A stretch of 22,139 nucleotides of DNA from Desulfobacula sp. (lineage in GTDB: Bacteria > Desulfobacterota > Desulfobacteria > Desulfobacterales > Desulfobacteraceae). Shown here piece by piece: positions 1 to 6,201 of the stretch. The stretch is taken from contig NZ_JAIOSW010000391.1 of NCBI RefSeq assembly GCF_021107415.1, positions 1 through 22,139 on the forward strand, given 5' to 3'. Each line of letters starts with the position of its first letter. The stretch's first letter is position 1. Under the pieces are notes generated by a model. It had not been told where the DNA came from and ran no database searches. It worked only from the letters and a program-made list of their open reading frames with translations. The position numbers and the translations under genes are program-made.

Positions 1-694
1 TTGAGGAACCGGTTATATTGCAATATATTCCCCGGCCGTTGTTATCTGTTATATCTGTATTATTGATATCAAGGGATATTTTTGATCCGGCTTCCCCATA
101 AATATATATGCCGTTGCCTGAGGTGTGATTTACCTTGCTGTTAGATATGCCGACTGAATGCATCCCCTCATTAATTTTCCAGATAACTCCATGAGATGCA
201 TATTCAATCTCGCAATACTCTAAATTAAAGGTTTTAAATCCTATGTTCCAGGTAGTTTGAATTCCTCCCCAGTCGCTTTTACTCTTGGTTGCAGCATCTG
301 AGCTGAAAATAATAGGGTTCACATCAGTACCTGCAGCAATCAGGGAGCCATTGATTAAAAGCTCAGACAGATTGGAATTCTGGCCGCCGGCTGTATCATC
401 GGAACCGGCTGGAAAAATGATTTGTGTCCCCGGTTCTATGGTGAGCGTTATCCCATTGGGCACGGTGATATCACCGGTGACATTAATAGTCCCGGACCAG
501 GTTTCATCTTCTGTAAGAATTCCGGATGTTGTTTCAGCATATAAAATGGTAGTTATATTAAAGAAAAACAGTAATGATATCACCAAAATTATTTGATATG
601 CTTTTATAGAATTTGTTGAGAAAAATTTTGGAATAAAACTCAAAATTAACTTTTGCCATTTCATAATCAAAAACAAATCAAGCATTTTTACCAT
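1..694 (-). CDS. Exported right-handed beta-helix protein (3' end outside window)
   Basis: Reading the minus strand from ATG at 694 gives 231 uninterrupted residues to the left edge, so only the N-terminal part is present. A long N-terminal region ends in a hydrophobic segment (about residues 34-52) with a possible signal-peptidase site after LYA at 51-53. Then comes the pattern typical of extracellular parallel beta-helix proteins: TWSGTINVTGDITVPNG, LTIEPGTQIIF, a GSLIAAGT step, PIIFSS, DWGGI, and repeats such as SGNGIYIYG and NNGRGIYCN. An AGGAG lies about 10 nt upstream, in the 17-nt gap after the preceding transglutaminase gene, so the two are probably one transcript. Internal ATGs at codons 4 and 11 are alternative starts. 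The product is probably on the cell surface or in the periplasm. Substrate and function cannot be judged from this portion. Confidence 0.8.
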   Translation of the reverse strand, partial: MVKMLDLFLIMKWQKLILSFIPKFFSTNSIKAYQIILVISLLFFFNITTILYAETTSGILTEDETWSGTINVTGDITVPNGITLTIEPGTQIIFPAGSDDTAGGQNSNLSELLINGSLIAAGTDVNPIIFSSDAATKSKSDWGGIQTTWNIGFKTFNLEYCEIEYASHGVIWKINEGMHSVGISNSKVNHTSGNGIYIYGEAGSKISLDINNTDITDNNGRGIYCNITGSS

Positions 695-711
695 AGTCTG
701 TCTGCTCCTGT

Positions 712-1635
712 TTACCCATTCATCCTGACTTTCAGGCCTGAACCGTTTATTCTAAATCGATGATGATCTCCCATTGGATTTAACTGATTTCCTGCAATCA
801 CCTGCATGGCAATATAATGGGAAGGATTTTTTAAAAATACTTTATTCTGAGGATCAATGGTTTCCCATGTGTCTCCAAGATATATCTGTGCCCAGTTGTG
901 AAATCCACCAGGCTTTAAAATACTATTTTTTGTAACAATATAACCAGCCATACACCGGGCTGGAATTTGACTCGCACGACACATGGCAGCATACAGGTGC
1001 ATATATTCTGTGCAGTCACCCTGTTTGTTTTTCATGGCAAACAGTGCTCCCCGTTCATTGCCGGCATATCCTGTGTAGACCAGGTGGGTTGATACCCATT
1101 TAAATAATTTCTCTGCGGTTTGAATCGGACGCTCTGATTTGAAACCCAGAGCAGTTTTACGGATGTCATCATGGTTTGATTCAACATACTTCTGGGGAAC
1201 AAGAAATAGATCAATATTGTTAGCTTTAACTTTGTTCGGGGTTTTAGATAATTTTAAATCTGCTGTTATAGTTATGATTTTGGTGCCATGGGGCGGAATA
1301 ACATCAAATTTAAAGATCAATACCTGATTTGCAAATTTATCCGTGACAAGATTGTACTCATGGGAAGCCTTAATCTTTTCACACCATTGGATCGGAGTCT
1401 TTTTTACAGGGCCATAGGTTATAAATTCGGCATTCTTAACGGGATTTGCTGTTTTGTTGGTAATGGTAAAACTGTATTGGATTTGTCTTGAAATGGAATA
1501 GCTTGGTTTTCCATTCAGTCCATTGACATTCTTTAGCCGATATCTGCTAACAGAGTAAACAACAGCACATATCAGGGTGATGGAAAAGACGATAGCAACA
1601 CATTTTTTATAATCGAGCATCTTTTTCTGTTTCAT
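712..1635 (-). CDS. Membrane-anchored transglutaminase-like (papain-fold) protein
   Basis: This is a 307-residue protein. One hydrophobic segment near residues 12-30 would anchor it with the rest outside the cytoplasm. Residues 45-150 look like a beta-rich immunoglobulin-like region. The transglutaminase-like core follows, with the family triad visible: C208 in QGDCTEY, H246 in GFHNWAQ and D261 in ETIDPQN. Bacterial members of this family are usually thiol proteases, amidases or cross-linking enzymes rather than true transglutaminases; the reaction here is unknown. It is the first gene of a two-gene unit with the beta-helix protein, which may be its substrate or partner (inference). No strong ribosome-binding site precedes ATG 1635, and codon 6 is an alternative start. 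Confidence 0.85.
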   Translation of the reverse strand: MKQKKMLDYKKCVAIVFSITLICAVVYSVSRYRLKNVNGLNGKPSYSISRQIQYSFTITNKTANPVKNAEFITYGPVKKTPIQWCEKIKASHEYNLVTDKFANQVLIFKFDVIPPHGTKIITITADLKLSKTPNKVKANNIDLFLVPQKYVESNHDDIRKTALGFKSERPIQTAEKLFKWVSTHLVYTGYAGNERGALFAMKNKQGDCTEYMHLYAAMCRASQIPARCMAGYIVTKNSILKPGGFHNWAQIYLGDTWETIDPQNKVFLKNPSHYIAMQVIAGNQLNPMGDHHRFRINGSGLKVRMNG

Positions 1636-1657
1636 AAATCAAACTCTGACAAAATCA

Positions 1658-1687
1658 AATATAGATACAACTATAGATCAATCTCAA
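1658..1687 (-). promoter_or_regulatory. Candidate sigma-70 promoter for the transglutaminase/beta-helix unit
   Basis: On the minus strand, TTGAGA (1687-1682) and TATATT (1663-1658) are separated by 18 nt. Transcription would start about 15-20 nt before ATG 1635. The region is very AT-rich, so a chance match is possible. Confidence 0.3.
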
Positions 1688-1842
1688 AATAAAAACTAAA
1701 ATAATTTCACACTAAAAGAGAGCAATATTCGCGCCATGACCAATAGCAAAATCCTGTATATTTCTGATAGAGCTACAACGATGCATGTTATGGTAATAAT
1801 ATAAATAGTAATTAATCATTGAATCTTATTCACTTAACTCAA

Positions 1843-1884
1843 TTGAGAAAAAAAGGTGCTATTTTGAGAAAAAAATGTACTAGT
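1843..1884. repeat. Two-copy 21-bp tandem repeat
   Basis: TTGAGAAAAAAAGGTGCTA at 1843 recurs as TTGAGAAAAAAATGTACTA at 1864. The copies differ at two positions and the period is 21 bp, about two helical turns. The first copy overlaps a perfect palindrome, CTCAATTGAG (1838-1847). This could be paired protein-binding sites, but no known operator was recognised. Confidence 0.5.
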
Positions 1885-1992
1885 ATAGGAAATATTTGTA
1901 ATAATTTTCATAGCAGTGCTTATAAACTATTTATTCTCAAATGAGCCGGCACTTTAAAGCAATTATACTCTTATAAATCCAGTAAAAAATTT

Positions 1993-2652
1993 TCAAGCTT
2001 TTTCAATAATCTTCAGCATTTTATCAATCACTTGTTCGATGGTCATAAAAGAGGAATCAATTTGGATGGCATCAGCTGCAGGCTTGAGAGGGGCTGATTT
2101 TCTTTGAGAATCGTTACCATCCCTTAACTCCATCTCCTTTTGAACCCTGTTGATATCCTTTGACTCATCCGGCATTTCATCAAATCGTCTTTTCGCCCGA
2201 ACACCTAAGTCAGCAAAAAGAAAAAATTTTACTGTGGCATCCGGAAAAACTATAGTTCCCATATCCCTACCCTCGAAAACCGCATCCTTTGTTTTGGCGA
2301 TATTTCTTTGAATATCGAGAAGGGCCGCCCGAACCCGCGGCTTTGCAGAAGAAGATGAAGCCAGCATTGAAATCTCAGGTATCCGGATAAAGTTTGTAAT
2401 ATCCTGACCGGATGACATTAATATCAGTGAATCTTTTTCCATTACAAAATTCAGATCAATATCTCTTAAAAAATTTTCAAGCACTGCATCATTTTTCCAG
2501 TCAATATCCTGCCGTTTGATTTCAAAGGCAACTCCCCTGTACAGGGCACCGGTATCCACATAAACACAGTTAAGTTCTTTTGAGAGCAACTTGCTTACAG
2601 TGGATTTGCCTGCACCTGCAGGACCGTCAATGGTAATGATTCTTGTTCTCAT
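1993..2652 (-). CDS. cmk: Cytidylate kinase
   Basis: This is a 219-residue CMP/dCMP kinase, the usual length for the bacterial family. It phosphorylates (d)CMP to (d)CDP with ATP in the cytoplasm. Visible motifs are the P-loop GPAGAGKST (residues 10-18), the NMP-binding segment DTGALYRG (33-40), EGRDMGTIV (127-135; Ile is more usual than Met after GRD) and the Arg-rich lid RAKRRF (152-157). Its ribosome-binding site, TAAGGA, overlaps the hisC stop codon 9 nt upstream, so it is co-transcribed and probably translationally coupled with hisC. Confidence 0.95.
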   Translation of the reverse strand: MRTRIITIDGPAGAGKSTVSKLLSKELNCVYVDTGALYRGVAFEIKRQDIDWKNDAVLENFLRDIDLNFVMEKDSLILMSSGQDITNFIRIPEISMLASSSSAKPRVRAALLDIQRNIAKTKDAVFEGRDMGTIVFPDATVKFFLFADLGVRAKRRFDEMPDESKDINRVQKEMELRDGNDSQRKSAPLKPAADAIQIDSSFMTIEQVIDKMLKIIEKA

Positions 2653-2661
2653 TTGTAGTCC

Positions 2662-3753
2662 TTATTTTTTTAAAACTTTTTTAATGGCCTGAATAAAAGT
2701 AATATTTTCCTCTGGTGTACCAGTATTTACCCGCAAAAATGTATTAAATCCATATGATTTCATTGATCTTACAATAACACCCAGTTTCAGCATTTCTTTA
2801 AATACCTGTGTTGCATCTGTTTTAAGGTCTATCATCAGAAAATTGGATTGGGTCGACAGACAACAAAGCCCTATCCTCCCAAGTTCAGCAGATAAAAAAT
2901 CAAGACCGTCATGAATGGCTTGGATACTCTTATTTAAAAATTGTTCATCGTCCAATGCAGCAAAAGCCGCGGCCTGGGCAAGAGTGTTCACATTAAACGG
3001 CTGTCTGATCCTGTTTAAAATCTGGGCAATTTCAGAATTCATTATTCCATACCCTACTCTGAACCCAGCCAGTCCATAAGCTTTGGAAAATGTTCTCAGG
3101 GTCACAATCCTTGGGTCCTGTAAAGGATTTTTTAAGGAATTATAAACCGCATCATTTCTGACGAATTCAATATATGCCTCATCTACAATAATAATGACAT
3201 CCTCTGGTACTTTGTTTGCAAATTCATCAAATTCATCATAGGTAATCGTGCTGCCGGTGGGATTAAACGGATTGGTAATAAAAATTAATCTGGTTTTAGA
3301 TGATATTTTCTCAGCAAGGCCTTTAAGATTTGTTGAAAAATCAGATAAGGGAACCATAACAGGTATACCTTTAGCTGTTTTAACACTGATTTCATACATT
3401 AAAAAGGACGGCGACGGCATTAATGCCTCATCCCCGGGATTTAAAAAACCATGGGCCAACAGTGCGATAATATCATCAGATCCGTTCCCTATGACAATAT
3501 TGCCTGGTACAACATGAAATTTTTGGGCAAGTTTATTGCACAGCAAATAATTAGAGGATTCAGGATACCGGTTCATGTCCTTCATGTTTTTTGCAACTGC
3601 ATCATAAACCTTTGGGGAAAAGCCAATTGGATTTTCGTTGGAAGCAAGCTTGATCACATTAGAAATTTGATACTCTCTTTGGACCTCTTTGAGGGGTTTA
3701 CCGGCTTCATAGGGTTTAATTGTCGCTATCTGTTCACTGATTTTAAATTTCAT
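2662..3753 (-). CDS. hisC: Histidinol-phosphate aminotransferase family protein
   Basis: This 363-residue fold-type I PLP enzyme has the HisC length and motifs: ASNENPIGFSP (37-47), NPFNPTG (161-167), DEAYIEF (191-197) and TFSKAYGLAGFRVGYG, with PLP Lys at K224 and the phosphate/carboxylate-binding Arg at R232. It converts imidazole-acetol phosphate and glutamate to histidinol phosphate. HisC homologues next to cmk in other proteobacteria can belong to an aromatic-amino-acid gene cluster and accept prephenate or arylpyruvates, so an aromatic role is possible here. AGGAG lies 10 nt before ATG 3753. It is the first gene of a hisC-cmk operon with a good promoter upstream. Confidence 0.9.
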   Translation of the reverse strand: MKFKISEQIATIKPYEAGKPLKEVQREYQISNVIKLASNENPIGFSPKVYDAVAKNMKDMNRYPESSNYLLCNKLAQKFHVVPGNIVIGNGSDDIIALLAHGFLNPGDEALMPSPSFLMYEISVKTAKGIPVMVPLSDFSTNLKGLAEKISSKTRLIFITNPFNPTGSTITYDEFDEFANKVPEDVIIIVDEAYIEFVRNDAVYNSLKNPLQDPRIVTLRTFSKAYGLAGFRVGYGIMNSEIAQILNRIRQPFNVNTLAQAAAFAALDDEQFLNKSIQAIHDGLDFLSAELGRIGLCCLSTQSNFLMIDLKTDATQVFKEMLKLGVIVRSMKSYGFNTFLRVNTGTPEENITFIQAIKKVLKK

Positions 3754-3785
3754 GCCCTGATTTCTCCTAATGATGAAAAGAATAA

Positions 3786-3814
3786 TATTTAGTTAGGATT
3801 TGAAATTTTGTCAA
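3786..3814 (-). promoter_or_regulatory. Predicted sigma-70 promoter of hisC-cmk
   Basis: A consensus -35 TTGACA (3814-3809) lies 17 nt before a -10-like TAAATA (3791-3786). The leader before hisC would be about 25-30 nt. Its -35 falls inside the divergent namZ promoter. Confidence 0.45.
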
Positions 3815-3827
3815 TGGTTATGATAAT
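3800..3827 (+). promoter_or_regulatory. Predicted sigma-70 promoter of namZ-rnhA
   Basis: TTGAAA (3800-3805) and GATAAT (3822-3827) are separated by 16 nt and lie about 37 nt before ATG 3864. The site overlaps the opposing hisC promoter, so the two operons may compete for polymerase. Confidence 0.4.
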
Positions 3828-3863
3828 TAGGAGTGTGAACAAATAATATGAATAAGGATTTGT

Positions 3864-5039
3864 ATGAAATATAAAGTGACAATCGGACTTGAGAACCTGA
3901 TAACAGACCCGCCTGAATACCTGATGGGAAAGCGGCTGGGTCTGCTATCCAATCCAGCATCGGTTGACCATCATTTCAATCATGCATCAAGACTCATTCA
4001 TGAATTTTTTCCGGGACAATTAAAAGCATTGTTTTCTCCACAACATGGTTTTTATGCTGAAAAGCAAGACAATATGATTGAATCGGGTCATTTTCTGGAA
4101 CCTGAATTAAACATCCCTGTGAACAGCCTATACAATGATACAAGAATCCCCACAAAAGAAATGTTTGATCAAATAGATGTTTTACTGGTTGATATTCAGG
4201 ATGTCGGAACAAGGGTGTATACATTTATTTATACGGTATCTTACTGCCTGGAAGTGGCAGCAAAGCTTGATAAACAGGTCGTTATTCTTGACCGTCCCAA
4301 CCCCATCGGCGGAACACAGGTTGAAGGTAACATTCTTTCAAAAGAGTTTGCATCCTTTGTAGGACGGTTTCCTATCCCCATGCGGCATGGCTTGACCATT
4401 GGAGAAATTTTACAATTTTTTAATCAGGAGTTTCATATTGGATGTGACCTGACCATCATCCCAATGACCGGCTGGAAAAGACAAATGGTCTGGCAGGACA
4501 CACGACTTCCATGGATAGCCCCTTCCCCGAATCTGCCAACACCGCAATCCTGCATGGTCTACCCCGGACAGGTTATTTTTGAAGGTACGAACATATCTGA
4601 AGGACGCGGCACTGCTTTGCCCTTTGAACAATTCGGAGCTCCTTTTCTATACACGATAAAAATTAAAGCTGAGGCAGATGAAATGATCAAAGGCGCCTGT
4701 CTTCGTCCGGTCAATTTTGAACCGACATCGGGGAAATGGCAGGGCAATGTTTGTAAAGGCTTTCAAATTCACATCACTTCAATGGATGAATTTAAGCCTT
4801 ATTTATCCTCTTTGCTATTGATGCAGTTGATCATCAAACATCACAGGGATGAATTTAATTTTACCCCCCCCCCGTATGAATATGAATATGAAAGAATGCC
4901 CATCGATTTGATCCTTGGAAGTAAATCACTTCGCAAAAAGTTGACAAATTTGGAAGATTTAACTCTTTTATCAGATCAATGGTCCCAAGAGCTTGCGACG
5001 TTTAAATCCATATCAAGGAAATATCATTTATATGAATGA
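3864..5039 (+). CDS. namZ: DUF1343 / NamZ-type exo-beta-N-acetylmuramidase (GH171)
   Basis: This 391-residue protein carries the DUF1343 signature throughout: GLLSNPASVD (26-35), LFSPQHG (56-62), SLYND (88-92), DVLLVDIQDVGTRVYTF (105-121), LDRPNPIGG (142-150), SFVGRFPIPMRHGLTIGE (164-181), PSPNLPT (220-226), FEGTNISEGRGTALPFEQFG (239-258) and the C-terminal PPYEYEYERMPID (336-348). Characterised members are NamZ exo-beta-N-acetylmuramidases that release MurNAc from non-reducing ends of peptidoglycan fragments. No signal peptide is seen, so it should be cytoplasmic. As I recall the family, the first motif is more often PEHG; here it is PQHG. AAGGA lies 5 nt before the ATG. The 3' end contains a C10 tract, and the stop overlaps the next gene. 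Family assignment is firm; the exact reaction is inferred. Confidence 0.82.
   Translation: MKYKVTIGLENLITDPPEYLMGKRLGLLSNPASVDHHFNHASRLIHEFFPGQLKALFSPQHGFYAEKQDNMIESGHFLEPELNIPVNSLYNDTRIPTKEMFDQIDVLLVDIQDVGTRVYTFIYTVSYCLEVAAKLDKQVVILDRPNPIGGTQVEGNILSKEFASFVGRFPIPMRHGLTIGEILQFFNQEFHIGCDLTIIPMTGWKRQMVWQDTRLPWIAPSPNLPTPQSCMVYPGQVIFEGTNISEGRGTALPFEQFGAPFLYTIKIKAEADEMIKGACLRPVNFEPTSGKWQGNVCKGFQIHITSMDEFKPYLSSLLLMQLIIKHHRDEFNFTPPPYEYEYERMPIDLILGSKSLRKKLTNLEDLTLLSDQWSQELATFKSISRKYHLYE
4864..4890 (+). repeat. C10 homopolymer followed by three TATGAA units, inside namZ
   Basis: Ten consecutive C (4864-4873) are followed after one G by three tandem TATGAA hexamers. They encode PPPYEYEYE, which matches the family's conserved C-terminal motif, so the frame as given is the functional one. 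Both repeats are prone to slippage. A one-base change would replace roughly the last 55 residues. Confidence 0.75.
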
Positions 5040-5697
5040 TCAGCATCAGGCCAACTCCTGGAAAAGGATGAGTTTTAAGGGCAACAAGGTTTGGGTGGCA
5101 ACAGACGCTAATGGGAACCTTCTGCTTGAAAAAAAAAGGGTATTGATAAAATACAATTTAAAACAAGACTATGAATATAGAGTCAAACCAGAGAGTTTAA
5201 ACCCTGAAGACCAGGCTGTTCCTGCCAGAAAAAAGCCAGAAAAAAAATCAGGTAAGTCATCGAAAAAGCCCGGTATTAAAACATCACTGCCGGATAATTG
5301 CATTAAAATATATACTGATGGGGCTTCATCCGGTAATCCGGGCCCATCAGGAATCGGTATTCTTTTTATCTATGAAGAAAACAAAAAAAAGATATCAAAG
5401 TATATTGGCATGGCCACCAATAACATTGCAGAACTTACGGCAATAAAAGTGGCCTTGGAAGAATTAAAACGGGTTGACTTGCCGGTTCGTATTTTTTCAG
5501 ACTCAAGTTATTCTATCGGCCTTTTGACAAAGAACTGGAAACCCAAAAAAAACCAAAAGCTTGTGGTTGAAATTAAAGCATTAATGGGCAAATTTAGCGA
5601 TTTGGCTTTTATTAAAGTAAAGGGGCATTCAGGTATTAAAGAGAACGAAGTGGCGGATTTTCTTGCTACTTCTGCAATTAAAAAAGACCTGCTGTAA
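5032..5697 (+). CDS. rnhA: Ribonuclease HI with N-terminal extension
   Basis: The start chosen is ATG 5032, which overlaps the namZ stop by 8 nt and has AAGGA upstream; it gives 221 residues. Residues 90-215 are a complete RNase HI domain with the four acidic catalytic residues D96 (YTDGASSGNPG), E134 (NIAELTA), D157 (FSDSSY) and D209 (NEVADF), plus the conserved H199 in KGHSG. It would hydrolyse RNA in RNA-DNA hybrids. Residues 1-60 form a separate module rich in aromatic and basic residues (GNKVWVATDANGNLLL). It does not obviously match the known eukaryotic-type hybrid-binding domain. A Lys/Pro-rich linker follows (64-85). An earlier in-frame ATG at 4993 lies inside namZ and was rejected. 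Confidence 0.88.
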   Translation: MNDQHQANSWKRMSFKGNKVWVATDANGNLLLEKKRVLIKYNLKQDYEYRVKPESLNPEDQAVPARKKPEKKSGKSSKKPGIKTSLPDNCIKIYTDGASSGNPGPSGIGILFIYEENKKKISKYIGMATNNIAELTAIKVALEELKRVDLPVRIFSDSSYSIGLLTKNWKPKKNQKLVVEIKALMGKFSDLAFIKVKGHSGIKENEVADFLATSAIKKDLL

Positions 5698-5711
5698 AAC
5701 AGGTCTTTTTT
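5680..5711. terminator. Bidirectional intrinsic terminator between rnhA and the 88-residue membrane protein gene
   Basis: Arms AAAAAAGACCTG (5680-5691) and CAGGTCTTTTTT (5700-5711) form a 12-bp perfect stem with an 8-nt loop. A/T tracts on both sides suit both directions. The left arm overlaps the last rnhA codons, and the two flanking genes converge here. Confidence 0.85.
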
Positions 5712-5730
5712 AAAATACTATAATAATTCT

Positions 5731-5997
5731 TTATTTTTCTTTTTTCAGATCATCCAGTTCTTTTTCAAGTTCTGCAATTTTGGCTTTGTCATCCGCAGGT
5801 GCAGGTGCATCAACGCCCTCATCTTTTTTCCAGGAATCTTTGAGTTCATCAAACCCAAGATAAAGTGCAAGGCCACCGCCCAAGAGAAGAACAGGTGGTA
5901 TGCACCCGGCTAAAAGTATTAAAAACTGATTAAACCAGACAGCCAAACCCACCACACCCAGAAGAACTGCAATAGCTCCACCGATTAACGTTTTCAT
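5731..5997 (-). CDS. Small two-helix membrane protein with charged C-terminal helix
   Basis: This 88-residue protein was not recognised. Residues 3-20 and 25-46 are hydrophobic and glycine-rich, giving two likely membrane helices. A short Pro/Ala/Asp linker (63-69) leads to a heptad-like, strongly charged tail ending AELEKELDDLKKEK, a probable cytoplasmic coiled coil that could mediate oligomerisation. A perfect AGGAGG lies 8 nt before ATG 5997, implying good translation. It is monocistronic and convergent with rnhA. Confidence 0.75.
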   Translation of the reverse strand: MKTLIGGAIAVLLGVVGLAVWFNQFLILLAGCIPPVLLLGGGLALYLGFDELKDSWKKDEGVDAPAPADDKAKIAELEKELDDLKKEK

Positions 5998-6043
5998 AAC
6001 GAGATCCTCCTAAAAATTTGATTCAAATAACACATTATTCTTT

Positions 6044-6072
6044 TACAATTAAACAAATTTGGAAATTGTCAA
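6044..6072 (-). promoter_or_regulatory. Candidate promoter of the 88-residue membrane protein gene
   Basis: Consensus TTGACA (6072-6067) is followed after 17 nt by ATTGTA (6049-6044), which is a poor -10. It lies about 45 nt before the start codon. Confidence 0.3.
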
Positions 6073-6201
6073 TATAGGATGAAAAAAATAACATACACCT
6101 TTGATTTTATCAAGGCTATTTTAAGATTGCCATTCCTACTAACCTTTGATAGTTAATACCAGATAAATCATTTACTGGAAAATCCTTTAAAGGAAGAATT
6201 A

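Larger units (their letters stand above)
1636..1992. other. AT-rich intergenic region without a gene
   Basis: These 357 bases separate the cmk stop from the transglutaminase start, both on the minus strand. No open frame with coding character and no clear hairpin terminator for cmk was seen. It contains the candidate promoter at 1658-1687 and a two-copy tandem repeat at 1843-1884. Confidence 0.6.

Noticed and set aside
285..596. Plus-strand open frame of 103 codons
   Set aside because: It lies antisense to the beta-helix protein, whose minus-strand frame has clear family motifs, a signal region and a ribosome-binding site.
4993..5031. Upstream ATG that would lengthen RNase HI by 13 residues
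   Set aside because: It lies within namZ and lacks a ribosome-binding site; ATG 5032 fits the overlap-coupled arrangement better.
6184..6193. Palindrome CCTTTAAAGG before plsB as an operator
   Set aside because: Ten-base AT-centred palindromes are common in such DNA, it has no second copy, and it partly is the ribosome-binding site.
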